64,000 nt of DNA from Kocuria rhizophila DC2201 (GTDB lineage: Bacteria > Actinomycetota > Actinomycetes > Actinomycetales > Micrococcaceae). The notes beneath the pieces were generated by a model, which had not been told where the DNA came from, did no database searches, and saw only the letters and a list, made by a program, of their open reading frames with translations. The stretch's first letter is position 1; each line of letters opens with the position of its first letter. Of the stretch, positions 1 to 7,609 are shown in pieces. The stretch spans positions 2,108,001 through 2,172,000 of the forward strand of contig NC_010617.1 in NCBI RefSeq assembly GCF_000010285.1, read 5' to 3'. The translations under genes and the position numbers were made by a program.

Positions 1-1
1 G

Positions 2-1243
2 ATCGGCACCCGGTCCCAGCGCATGTTCAAGCAGCAGTGGCAGGCCACGGGCAGGCTCAACGGGCACATCGAGGAGTCCTTCTCGGGCCACGAGCTCGTC
101 CACGCGTACGGCCGGCAGCGGCAGATGCAGGCGCAGTTCGACGAACGCAACGAGGAGCTCCACCGCGCGGCCTTCGGGGCCCAGTTCCTGTCCGGGACCA
201 TCATGCCCGTGATGCAGTTCATCTCCTACCTCTCCTACGTGGGGATCGCGGTGCTCGGCGGGCTGCGCGTGGCCACGGGTCAGCTGACCCTGGGGGACGC
301 CACGGCGTTCATCCAGTACTCGCGGGAGTTCACCCAGCCGCTGTCCCAGGTGGCGGGCATGGCCACGCAGCTGCAGTCCGGCATCGCCTCGGCGGAGCGC
401 ACGTTCGAGCTGCTGGACGCCCCCGAGCAGGAGCCCGAGACGCCCACGGCCCGGCTGCCCGAGCGGCTGCGCGGCGAGGTGCGTTTCGAGCACGTGGACT
501 TCTCCTACGACAAGGCCGCGGTGGCCGCCGGCGCGCAGCCCATGATCGAGGACCTCTCCCTGCACGTGGAGCCCGGGCGCACCGTGGCCATCGTGGGCCC
601 CACCGGGGCGGGCAAGACCACCCTGGTGAACCTGATCCTGCGCTTCTACGAGATCGACGGCGGGCGGATCACCCTGGACGGGATCGACATCCGCGACCTC
701 GCCCGGCACGACCTGCGCTCCCAGGTGGGCATGGTGCTCCAGGACGCCTGGCTGTTCAGCGGCAGCATCATGGAGAACATTCGCTTCGGCCGCCAGGACG
801 CCACGGACGAGGAGGTGCTCGAGGCCGCCCGCGCCACGTACGTGGACCGCTTCGTGCGTGCGCTGCCCCAGGGCTACGACACCGTGGTCACCGAGGACGG
901 CTCCTCGGTCTCCGCGGGCGAGAAGCAGCTGATCACCATTGCGCGCGCGTTCCTCTCCCGCCCGTCCCTGCTGATCCTGGACGAGGCCACCTCCGCGGTG
1001 GACACCCGCACCGAGCTGCTCGTGCAGAAGGCCATGGCGGCACTGCGCGCGCAGCGGACCTCGTTCGTGATCGCCCACCGGCTCTCCACCATCCGGGACG
1101 CGGACACCATCATCGTGATGCGCTCGGGGCGGATCGTGGAGCAGGGCTCGCACGAGCAGCTGATCGCCGCCCACGGCGCGTACGCGGAGCTCTACGAGGC
1201 CCAGTTCAACTCCCCGGACACGGAGCCCGACGCCGCCGGGTGA
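2..1243 (+). CDS. ABC exporter, membrane/ATPase half-transporter (5' end outside window)
   Basis: The gene is cut by the window start; 413 residues are visible. The first part is the end of an ABC transmembrane domain (hydrophobic stretch near residues 60-90 and the extended helical region rich in E/R). The rest is a full nucleotide-binding domain: Walker [10 protein letters not shown] near residue 199, signature VSAGEKQL near 304 (the 'SAGEK' form common in heterodimeric exporters), Walker [13 protein letters not shown] near 322 and the switch histidine in IAHRLST near 357. It would work in the plasma membrane as one half of an exporter, probably paired with another half-transporter encoded upstream of the window. 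The substrate cannot be told from the sequence; multidrug or lipid export is typical of the family. Confidence 0.9.
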   Translation: MGTRSQRMFKQQWQATGRLNGHIEESFSGHELVHAYGRQRQMQAQFDERNEELHRAAFGAQFLSGTIMPVMQFISYLSYVGIAVLGGLRVATGQLTLGDATAFIQYSREFTQPLSQVAGMATQLQSGIASAERTFELLDAPEQEPETPTARLPERLRGEVRFEHVDFSYDKAAVAAGAQPMIEDLSLHVEPGRTVAIVGPTGAGKTTLVNLILRFYEIDGGRITLDGIDIRDLARHDLRSQVGMVLQDAWLFSGSIMENIRFGRQDATDEEVLEAARATYVDRFVRALPQGYDTVVTEDGSSVSAGEKQLITIARAFLSRPSLLILDEATSAVDTRTELLVQKAMAALRAQRTSFVIAHRLSTIRDADTIIVMRSGRIVEQGSHEQLIAAHGAYAELYEAQFNSPDTEPDAAG

Positions 1244-1305
1244 GTCCCCGGCTCCGGGCACCGCCCGGGGTCGTGGGACCGGTGGCGCAAGCGGTCCGGC
1301 GCGTC

Positions 1306-1311
1306 TACCGT
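1306..1311 (+). promoter_or_regulatory. -10 box TACCGT for a possibly leaderless mRNA
   Basis: TACCGT fits TANNNT and lies five bases before the GTG at 1317. No -35 box is evident. Confidence 0.3.
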
Positions 1312-1316
1312 GTCTC

Positions 1317-1952
1317 GTGACGGACCACCCCCACAGAACGGATGTCCCCGTGACCAACTTCGCCAACGTCGAACGCCGCCACCTCGCCGCGCTGCTGCGC
1401 CGCGTGGGCCCGGACGCCCCCACCCTCTGCGAGGGCTGGCAGACGCTGGACCTCGCGGTCCACCTCGCGATCCGCGACGCTCGCCCGGACGCGGTCCCCG
1501 GGATGTTCTCCCCCGGGCTGCCCCTGCTCGGGGCCCACGCCAAGACCGTGGAGGCCGAGTACCGGGCCATGCCGTGGGAGTCCCTCGTGGACCTCGTGGA
1601 GCGCCCTCCCCTCTACTCCCCCGGCCGCTGGTCCCCGCTGGACAAGCGCATGAACACCGGGGAGTTCTTCATCCACCACGAGGACGTCCGCCGCGCGCAG
1701 CCGCAGTGGCACCCCCGGCAGCTGCTCAACGACGAGCAGAAGGCCCTGTGGGCCATGCTCAAGTTCGGCGGCTCCACCATGCTGCGCAAGGAGCCGGAGT
1801 CCGTGGTGCTGCTCGCGGCCGGCTTCGGCGCCGTGCGCGGTGGCAAGACCTCGGCGCGCCGGGTGAAGATCGTGCGCGGCGAGCCCTCCGAGCTGCTGCT
1901 GTGGGCGTTCGGCCGCCGGGAGCAGGCCGCCGTGGAGATCACCCAGGAGTAA
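1317..1952 (+). CDS. TIGR03085-type metal-binding protein (maleylpyruvate isomerase N-terminal-like)
   Basis: A 211-residue protein resembling the TIGR03085 family, a branch of the DinB/maleylpyruvate-isomerase-like metal-binding fold. The conserved opening 'NVERRHLAALL..VGPDAPTLCEGWQTLDLAVHLAIRDARPDA' is recognisable, with histidines (for example H48 and the later FIHHEDVRRA segment) placed like the metal ligands of this fold. These proteins are thought to be thiol-dependent enzymes or their relatives, but the reaction is unknown. The start is uncertain: GTG at 1317 has a -10-like TACCGT five bases upstream (leaderless), while GTG at 1350 (MTNFANVERR) fits the family's usual N-terminus better. 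It is followed by a hairpin terminator and stands alone. Confidence 0.8.
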   Translation: MTDHPHRTDVPVTNFANVERRHLAALLRRVGPDAPTLCEGWQTLDLAVHLAIRDARPDAVPGMFSPGLPLLGAHAKTVEAEYRAMPWESLVDLVERPPLYSPGRWSPLDKRMNTGEFFIHHEDVRRAQPQWHPRQLLNDEQKALWAMLKFGGSTMLRKEPESVVLLAAGFGAVRGGKTSARRVKIVRGEPSELLLWAFGRREQAAVEITQE

Positions 1953-1964
1953 CCGCAGCACGCC

Positions 1965-2000
1965 ACGGCCGGTCGCCCTCCCCGGAGGGTGGCCGGCCGT
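1965..2000 (+). terminator. Hairpin terminator behind the TIGR03085 gene
   Basis: A 17-bp stem with two wobble pairs and a very short loop lies 13 bases after the stop codon. There is no T-run, as is usual in high-GC actinobacteria. Confidence 0.55.
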
Positions 2001-2016
2001 TGCGCGTCCCGGCCGC

Positions 2017-2028
2017 GGCGGCGTCGTC
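2017..2028 (+). repeat. Copy of interspersed 12-mer GGCGGCGTCGTC (intergenic)
   Basis: Exact copy upstream of tRNA-Thr. The same 12-mer recurs eleven times in the window (see findings). Confidence 0.5.
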
Positions 2029-2065
2029 GCGTATCATGGAGCGGTCCCGTCCGCGGGACACCCGC

Positions 2066-2139
2066 GCCCCCTTAGCTCAGATGGCCAGAGCATCTGTCTT
2101 GTAAACAGAGGGTCGCCGGTTCGAATCCGGCAGGGGGCT
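2066..2139 (+). tRNA. tRNA-Thr (anticodon TGT)
   Basis: A complete 74-base cloverleaf: acceptor GCCCCCT pairs with AGGGGGC, the D-stem is GCTC/GAGC, the anticodon loop CTTGTAA carries TGT, and the T-arm is GCCGG-TTCGAAT-CCGGC. CCA is not encoded. A strong hairpin follows. Confidence 0.97.
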
Positions 2140-2157
2140 CCCCGTCCGGGTCGCACC

Positions 2158-2204
2158 CGAGCGCGAGGGCCCGCCAGGAACCACCTGCCGGGCCCTCGCG
2201 CTCG
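2158..2204 (+). terminator. Terminator behind tRNA-Thr
   Basis: A perfect 16-bp stem (2158-2173 with 2189-2204) around a 15-base loop that can itself fold, starting 18 bases after the tRNA. Confidence 0.7.
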
Positions 2205-2236
2205 GTGCACCCGGGCCCGCTGCCCGGAGACAGAGA

Positions 2237-2269
2237 AGACCCCCGGCCCGTGGAACGGACCGGGGGTCT
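2237..2269 (-). terminator. Terminator behind the DsbA-like gene
   Basis: A 10-bp GC-rich stem (2237-2246 with 2260-2269), 14 bases past the stop codon on the minus strand and followed there by a T-rich TCTTCTCTG. Confidence 0.65.
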
Positions 2270-2283
2270 CTGCGCGCGCGGCG

Positions 2284-3165
2284 CTACTTCTTCTTGGCCT
2301 TCGCGTCGATCGCTTGCTTGAGCATGTCCTCGAAGGCGCCCTTCTCGTAGCGCTTGCCGTCCACGAAGATGGACGGGGTGCCCGCCACACCGTTGGTCAC
2401 GGACTCGCGGGTGGCCACGTTGACCATGGGGCGGTAGGTGTTCTCGTCGAGGTCCTTCTCGGAGACGGTGGCGCCGTGCTTCCCGGCGATCTCCGCGAGC
2501 TGCTTGTTGCTCAGCCCGCCGCTGCCCTGGTGGGAGAACACCTCCTGGGAGTACTCCATGTACTGGTCCGGGGTGACCTGCTCGGCCACCAGGTAGGCGG
2601 CGTTCGCGGAGCGGGAGGAGTACTGGTCCGGGGTGGCCTTGTCCAGGAAGTTGAGGTTGCGGTACTCGATCTCCACCTTCCCCGCGTCCACGGCCTTCTT
2701 CAGGGCGTCCGCGTTCTCCTTCTCGAAGTCCGCGCAGTGCACGCACTCGAAGTCCTGGAAGATCACGAGCTGCACGGGCTTGCCGTTGCCCACGGCCTTG
2801 TCCTTGTCCACCACGCCCAGGGGCGTCTTGGAGGTGTCGGGCTCGTCGGGCGCCGGGGGCAGCGTGGAGAGGTCCCGCTCCTTGACGTCGGAGGTGTTCT
2901 GCGCGATCCCGTCCTTGGTCACGGTGATCCCGCCGTACTGGTTGGCGCTCGCGGGCACGGGCCCGGCGTCCGGGATGGTGGCCTTGCTGTTCTGCCAGAT
3001 CACCAGCCCGATGATCAGCGCGATCGCCACCACGAGGGCCACGACGCCCAGGATCAGCCCCAGGGGCTTGCCGTTGGAGCGGCGGGACTGGCGGTCGGCG
3101 ATCTGCCGGGCGCGTTCCCGCGCGTCCACGGACGAGGAGCCGGAGGTGTTGTTCTTGGAAGCCAT
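2284..3165 (-). CDS. Membrane-anchored DsbA-family thioredoxin-fold protein
   Basis: A 293-residue protein. Residues 1-33 are a charged cytoplasmic tail, 34-57 one membrane helix, and the rest an extracytoplasmic thioredoxin/DsbA domain with the active-site motif C141-V-H-C144 inside 'FQDFECVHCADF'. The family oxidises or reduces disulfides in exported proteins; CVHC and the 'VKFQDFECP.C'-type context match the actinobacterial 'DsbA family, thioredoxin_4' group. The start is the ATG of MASKNN; longer readings run into the divergent otsA promoter region. A late 'GTPSIFVDGKRYEKG' holds the cis-proline segment (TPS) expected of the fold. It is monocistronic, between a tRNA gene and the divergent otsA. 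Confidence 0.9.
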   Translation of the reverse strand: MASKNNTSGSSSVDARERARQIADRQSRRSNGKPLGLILGVVALVVAIALIIGLVIWQNSKATIPDAGPVPASANQYGGITVTKDGIAQNTSDVKERDLSTLPPAPDEPDTSKTPLGVVDKDKAVGNGKPVQLVIFQDFECVHCADFEKENADALKKAVDAGKVEIEYRNLNFLDKATPDQYSSRSANAAYLVAEQVTPDQYMEYSQEVFSHQGSGGLSNKQLAEIAGKHGATVSEKDLDENTYRPMVNVATRESVTNGVAGTPSIFVDGKRYEKGAFEDMLKQAIDAKAKKK

Positions 3166-3423
3166 GGGGGCCCTGGTGTCCTTCCGATGGGGGAGCACAG
3201 CTGTCGTTGACTGGTCCTCAGGGTACCCGGCCCGGCCGGGCCCGTGGCCCAGCCGGCTCCCAGGCGGGACCGCCCCACCGGGTCCGTCGACCCCCGCGGC
3301 GGGCCACCGCAGGGACGCCCCCTCCCCGGGGTGGCCCGCGCCGGGGTGGCCCGTCACGAGGGCCCGCCGTCGGTGCCCCCGCCTAGGATGGAAGCGATCA
3401 ACCCGCCCGGGAAGGAACACAGC
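3166..3423. promoter_or_regulatory. Divergent promoter region, DsbA-like gene / otsA
   Basis: This 258-base GC-rich region has no gene. On the plus strand TAGGAT (3384-3389) is a likely -10 box for otsA, leaving a short leader with the ribosome site GGGAAGGA near 3410. On the minus strand TACCCT (3220-3225) could be the -10 box of the DsbA-like gene. No clear -35 boxes are visible. Confidence 0.4.
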
Positions 3424-4938
3424 GTGAGCGCAGAACAGTCTTTGGAAGAGGTCGCCGTCCCGCAGGAGGGCTACGACTTCGTGGTGGTCTCCAACCGGCT
3501 CCCTGTGGACCGGGACGTGGACGAGAACGGCAGCAGCTCGTGGCGCCGTTCCCCGGGCGGGCTGGTCAGCGCGCTCGCGCCGGTGATGGCGCAGCGGGAC
3601 GGTGCCTGGGTGGGCTGGCACGGGGCCCCGGACGAGTCCCTGGAACCGTTCGACCACGACGTCTTCCACCTCGTCCCGGTGTCCCTGAGCGAGACGGAGG
3701 TCAAGCGCTACTACGAGGGCTTCTCCAACGCCACCCTGTGGCCGCTGTACCACGACGTGATCGCCTCCCCCGAGTTCCACCGCACGTGGTGGTACGCCTA
3801 CCGCCGGGTCAACGAGCGCTTCGCGCGCACGGCCGCGGAGACCGCCGCGGAGGGCGCCACGGTGTGGGTGCAGGACTACCAGCTGCAGCTGGTCCCGCGG
3901 ATGCTGCGCCGGCTGCGCCCGGACGTGACCATCGGCTTCTTCAACCACATCCCGTTCCCTCCCACCGAGATCTTCTCGCAGCTGCCCTGGCGCAGGGCGG
4001 TGCTGGAGGGGCTCACGGGCGCGGACCTGATCGGCTTCCAGCGCCCCGGGGACGCCCAGAACTTCCAGCGCTGCGTGCGCCGGTACCTGGGGGTGCAGTT
4101 CACCAAGGGTGCGGCGCAGTTCAGCGAGAGCACGGCCGAGGGCGGGCAGACCACGTGGACGGTCAACGCCGGCTCCTACCCCATCTCCATCGACGTGGAC
4201 TCCATCAAGGAGCTCGCGGACGATCCCTCGGTCCGGGCGCGGGCGCGCGAGATCCGCGAGGAGCTCGGCAACCCGGAGACCATCTTCCTGGGCGTGGACC
4301 GGCTGGACTACACCAAGGGCATCCGGCACCGGATCAAGGCCTACGGGGAGCTGCTGCACGACGGCAGGCTCACGGTCGAGGACTCCGTGCTGATCCAGGT
4401 GGCCAGCCCGTCCCGCGAGCGCGTGGACTCGTACCGGCACCTGCGGGAGCTCGTGGAGGGGATGGTGGGGCGGATCAACGGCCAGTACGACACCATCTCG
4501 CACACCGCCATCCGCTACCTCCACCACGGCTACCCGTTCGAGGAGATGGTCGCGCTCTACCTCGCGGCGGACGTGATGCTCGTGACCGCGCTGCGGGACG
4601 GGATGAACCTCGTGGCCAAGGAGTACGTGGCGGCCCGCCGGGACCGCTCCGGGGCGCTCGTGCTCTCCGAGTTCACGGGCGCGGCCGAGCAGCTCAAGCA
4701 GGCGGTGCTGGTCAACCCCCACGACATCGACGGCCTCAAGGACGCCATGATGTACGCGCGGGACATGCCCGCCACGGAGGCGCGCAAGCGCATGGCCTCG
4801 ATGCGCCGGCAGGTGCTCACCCACGACGTCGTGGACTGGTCCCAGCGCTTCCTGGACGACCTCGCCGCGCACGCCCGCACCGCGCCCGACGACGCCGCGG
4901 GGCCGGGTGCCGCCGCGGACGGGCCCGGTCATGAGTGA
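3424..4938 (+). CDS. otsA: Trehalose-6-phosphate synthase
   Basis: A 504-residue GT20 glycosyltransferase that joins glucose from UDP- or ADP-glucose to glucose-6-phosphate. Family landmarks run in order: VVSNRLPVDRD near residue 19, WVQDYQLQLVP, FFNHIPFPPTEIFSQLPWR, GADLIGFQ, GVDRLDYTKGI and the C-terminal RDGMNLVAKEYVA. The GTG at 3424 has GGGAAGGA eight bases upstream; an earlier ATG at 3388 lies on the -10 box and is rejected. The C-terminus ends in an Ala/Asp/Pro-rich tail not needed for catalysis. It overlaps otsB by eight bases, so the two are translationally coupled. Confidence 0.97.
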   Translation: MSAEQSLEEVAVPQEGYDFVVVSNRLPVDRDVDENGSSSWRRSPGGLVSALAPVMAQRDGAWVGWHGAPDESLEPFDHDVFHLVPVSLSETEVKRYYEGFSNATLWPLYHDVIASPEFHRTWWYAYRRVNERFARTAAETAAEGATVWVQDYQLQLVPRMLRRLRPDVTIGFFNHIPFPPTEIFSQLPWRRAVLEGLTGADLIGFQRPGDAQNFQRCVRRYLGVQFTKGAAQFSESTAEGGQTTWTVNAGSYPISIDVDSIKELADDPSVRARAREIREELGNPETIFLGVDRLDYTKGIRHRIKAYGELLHDGRLTVEDSVLIQVASPSRERVDSYRHLRELVEGMVGRINGQYDTISHTAIRYLHHGYPFEEMVALYLAADVMLVTALRDGMNLVAKEYVAARRDRSGALVLSEFTGAAEQLKQAVLVNPHDIDGLKDAMMYARDMPATEARKRMASMRRQVLTHDVVDWSQRFLDDLAAHARTAPDDAAGPGAAADGPGHE

Positions 4939-5746
4939 CCCTCTGAACCGCGCCCTGGATGCCGCGGCCGGTGCGGGCACACTGCTCGTGGCGCTGGACT
5001 TCGACGGCACTGTGGCCCCGTTCACCGAACGCCCCGAGGACTCGCGCCCGCTGCCCGCGGCCCAGCGCGCGCTGGACGCGCTCGCGGGGCTGCCCCGGAC
5101 CACCGTGGCCGTGGTCTCGGGGCGCCCCCTGGAGTTCCTGCGCACCGTCGTGGACCCGCAGCGGCGCATGGTGCTCTCCGGCTCGCACGGTGCGGAGGTG
5201 GACCTCGGCCCCGCGGCGCGCGGCGGAGCTGAGGGCCACGACGCGGGGCACGGCGGCGTCGTGCTCGGACCCGAGCAGCGTGCTCGGCTCGAGCGGGCGG
5301 TCGCCGCCACCCGGCAGATCGCCCGGAGCTGCCCGGGCGCGCACGTGGAGCTCAAGCCCGCCGGGGTGGCCCTGCACACCCGGCCCGTGAAGGATCCCGC
5401 GGCCGCGCAGCGCGCCCTGCAGCAGGCCGCCGAGGCGTACTGCGTCCTGCCGGGGCTGCGGGTGACCCCGGGGCAGCAGGTCCTGGAGTGCTCGGTGCTC
5501 AGCGCCACCAAGGGCGACGGCCTCGACGCGATCCGCGCGGCCGTGCACCCGGACGTCACGGTCTTCGCCGGGGACGACGTCACGGACGAGGACGCCCTGG
5601 CCGTGCTGGGTCCCGCTGACGTGGGGATCAAGGTGGGCGAGCGGGAGTCCGTGGCCCCGTGGCGGGTCCCAGACCCGGCCGCGCTCAGCGAGGTGCTGGC
5701 CGACCTCGCCGACCGGCGGGCGCGCGTGCTGGACGGCGCGGGCTGA
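4931..5746 (+). CDS. otsB: Trehalose-6-phosphate phosphatase
   Basis: A 271-residue HAD phosphatase that removes phosphate from trehalose-6-phosphate, the second step after OtsA. Motif I D23-F-D25-G-T27 is intact. VVSGR near residue 62 is motif II, a lysine precedes the GDG segment (ATKGDGLDAI), and FAGDDVTDEDAL is motif IV. The ATG lies inside the last codons of otsA. The next gene starts one base after its stop, which marks a three-gene operon. Confidence 0.96.
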   Translation: MSDPLNRALDAAAGAGTLLVALDFDGTVAPFTERPEDSRPLPAAQRALDALAGLPRTTVAVVSGRPLEFLRTVVDPQRRMVLSGSHGAEVDLGPAARGGAEGHDAGHGGVVLGPEQRARLERAVAATRQIARSCPGAHVELKPAGVALHTRPVKDPAAAQRALQQAAEAYCVLPGLRVTPGQQVLECSVLSATKGDGLDAIRAAVHPDVTVFAGDDVTDEDALAVLGPADVGIKVGERESVAPWRVPDPAALSEVLADLADRRARVLDGAG

Positions 5747-5747
5747 G

Positions 5748-7007
5748 ATGACCCCCCGACCCCCCTCCCCCCACACCGCGCGCGGGATCTCGATCAGCAC
5801 CGCGTTCCCGGACCCCGCTCTGCTGGAGCTGCCCTGGGACGTCCCCCTCGAGGACTGGCCCCCCGAGGTCCTCGCCGCGTACCCGCGGGGACTGTCCCGC
5901 CACGTGGTGCGCTTCGCCACGGTGGGCGAGCGCGTGGTGGCCGTGAAGGAGACCACGGCCCACTACGCGCAGCGCGAGTACGGGCTGCTGCGCAGGCTGC
6001 AGCGCATGGGTACCCCGTCGGTGGTTCCGGACGCGGTGGTCACGGAGCGCTACCGCCCCGACGGCGAGGCCCTCCCGGCCGCGCTGGTGACCGACCACCT
6101 GAGCTTCTCCCTGCCCTACCGGGCGATCTTCGAGCAGGTGCCTTCCCCGGACACCATTGAACGGCTCGTGGACGCCCTGGCCTCGCTGATCGTGCAGCTG
6201 CACCTCTCGGGCTTCTACTGGGGGGACGTCTCCCTCTCCAACACCCTGTTCCGCCGGGACGCCGGCCAGTTCGCCGCCTACCTCGTGGACGCCGAGACCG
6301 GCGAGCTGCACCCGCAGCTCACGCGCGGGCAGCGCGAGTACGACATCGACCTCGCGCGCACCAACGTGGCCGGGGAGATCATGGACCTGCTCGCGGGCGA
6401 GCACATGCAGCGGCGGCTGGCCGAGGCGGGGGTGGATCCGGCGTCCGTGGACCCGTTCGCGGTCTCGGAGCGGCTCGTGCAGACCTACGACGGGCTGTGG
6501 GAGGAGCTGACCGCCACCGAGGTGTTCTCCGTGGACGAGCGCTGGCGCGTGCAGGATCGGGTCAAGCGGCTCAACGAGCTGGGCTTCGACGTCGAGGAGG
6601 CGTCCATGGACTCGGACGAGTCCGGGCGGGTGCACCTGCGCCCGCGCGTGGTGGAGCCGGGCCACCACAGCCGCCGGCTGCTGCACCTGACCGGGCTGAA
6701 CACGCAGGAGAACCAGGCGCGGCGCATCCTCACGGACATCGACCAGTTCGGCCGGGCCCTGTACCCCGGGCTGCCCGAGGACCTCACCGCCCAGCTGTGG
6801 ATGCGGGAGATCTTCGTGCCCATCATGGCCGCGATCCCCGCGGAGCTGCGCGGCAAGCGGGAGCCCGCGCAGATCGTGCACGAGGTGCTGGAGCACCGGT
6901 GGTTCATGTCCGAGGCTGCGGGCAAGGACATCCCCACGGAGGCGGCCGCCGCGGACTACGTGCAGACCTACCTGGCCGAGCGCCCCGACGAGCGGGACGT
7001 GTTCTAG
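5748..7007 (+). CDS. DUF4032 kinase-like protein in the trehalose operon
   Basis: A 419-residue protein of the actinobacterial DUF4032 family, whose N-terminal half looks like a lipopolysaccharide-kinase/protein-kinase fold. Visible are VVAVKET (lysine near residue 66), GFYWGDVSLSNTLF near 158-171 (like the catalytic loop, with Asp and Asn) and YLVDAETGE (like the DFG position). The C-terminal half is family specific and rich in Arg/Glu. No substrate is known. Its start lies one base after otsB, so it is cotranscribed with trehalose synthesis. Its stop codon shares the CTAG palindrome with the convergent tetR stop. Confidence 0.85.
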   Translation: MTPRPPSPHTARGISISTAFPDPALLELPWDVPLEDWPPEVLAAYPRGLSRHVVRFATVGERVVAVKETTAHYAQREYGLLRRLQRMGTPSVVPDAVVTERYRPDGEALPAALVTDHLSFSLPYRAIFEQVPSPDTIERLVDALASLIVQLHLSGFYWGDVSLSNTLFRRDAGQFAAYLVDAETGELHPQLTRGQREYDIDLARTNVAGEIMDLLAGEHMQRRLAEAGVDPASVDPFAVSERLVQTYDGLWEELTATEVFSVDERWRVQDRVKRLNELGFDVEEASMDSDESGRVHLRPRVVEPGHHSRRLLHLTGLNTQENQARRILTDIDQFGRALYPGLPEDLTAQLWMREIFVPIMAAIPAELRGKREPAQIVHEVLEHRWFMSEAAGKDIPTEAAAADYVQTYLAERPDERDVF

Positions 7008-7606
7008 CCCGCCGACTGCTCCTCGGGACGCACCCGGATGAGGTCCCCGACCGCGCGGTGCACCCGCACGGTCCACTGCTCGTCGAGGGATCCGTAGCGC
7101 GCCACGTGGGCGTAGGCGGCCCCCAGGACGAAGTCCACGACCATGTCCAGGTCCACGGACGCCCGGACGAGCCCGCGGTCCTGGTCCCGCTGCAGGAGCG
7201 CGCGCAGGGCGTCCATGCGCGGGCGGACCACCGCCGAGCGCAGCACCCCAGCGGTCGGGGAGGTGGGTTCCTGCAGCAGCGTGATGGCCACGCCCAGGCC
7301 CATGTCCCGCAGCAGCAGGTCCACGGCATCCGTGAGCGCCTGCTCCCACGTGCCGTCCTGGACGGCGGGGGCCTGCGCGGCGGCCGTGTGCTGCAGCGCA
7401 GCCTCCAGCAGCTGGGGGCTGTTGTCGTAGCGGCGGTAGATCGAGGTCTTGGCCACGCCCGTGAGCGCGGAGACCGCCTCGATCGTCACGCGCTGCGGTC
7501 CGCCCTCCCGCAGCAGCCGCAGGGCACCCGCGATGATCTTGCGGTCCGTGCGCGCGGTCCGCGGGTCGGTCGAGGGCCCGGGGGCCGGGATGCTCTCGGA
7601 CGTCAT
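7004..7606 (-). CDS. TetR-family transcriptional regulator
   Basis: A 200-residue protein with a typical TetR N-terminus: residues 20-65 (IIAGALRLLREGGPQRVTIEAVSA, then LTGVAKTSIYRRYDNSPQLLEAAL) form the helix-turn-helix. The rest is a ligand-binding/dimer domain. It starts three bases after the stop of the acyl-reductase gene and so is its operon partner. It probably controls this operon and the divergent SDR-plsC-AGPS operon through the dyad near 9905. The inducer is unknown; long-chain acyl-CoA would be a reasonable guess from the neighbours. Confidence 0.9.
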   Translation of the reverse strand: MTSESIPAPGPSTDPRTARTDRKIIAGALRLLREGGPQRVTIEAVSALTGVAKTSIYRRYDNSPQLLEAALQHTAAAQAPAVQDGTWEQALTDAVDLLLRDMGLGVAITLLQEPTSPTAGVLRSAVVRPRMDALRALLQRDQDRGLVRASVDLDMVVDFVLGAAYAHVARYGSLDEQWTVRVHRAVGDLIRVRPEEQSAG

Positions 7607-7609
7607 GGC

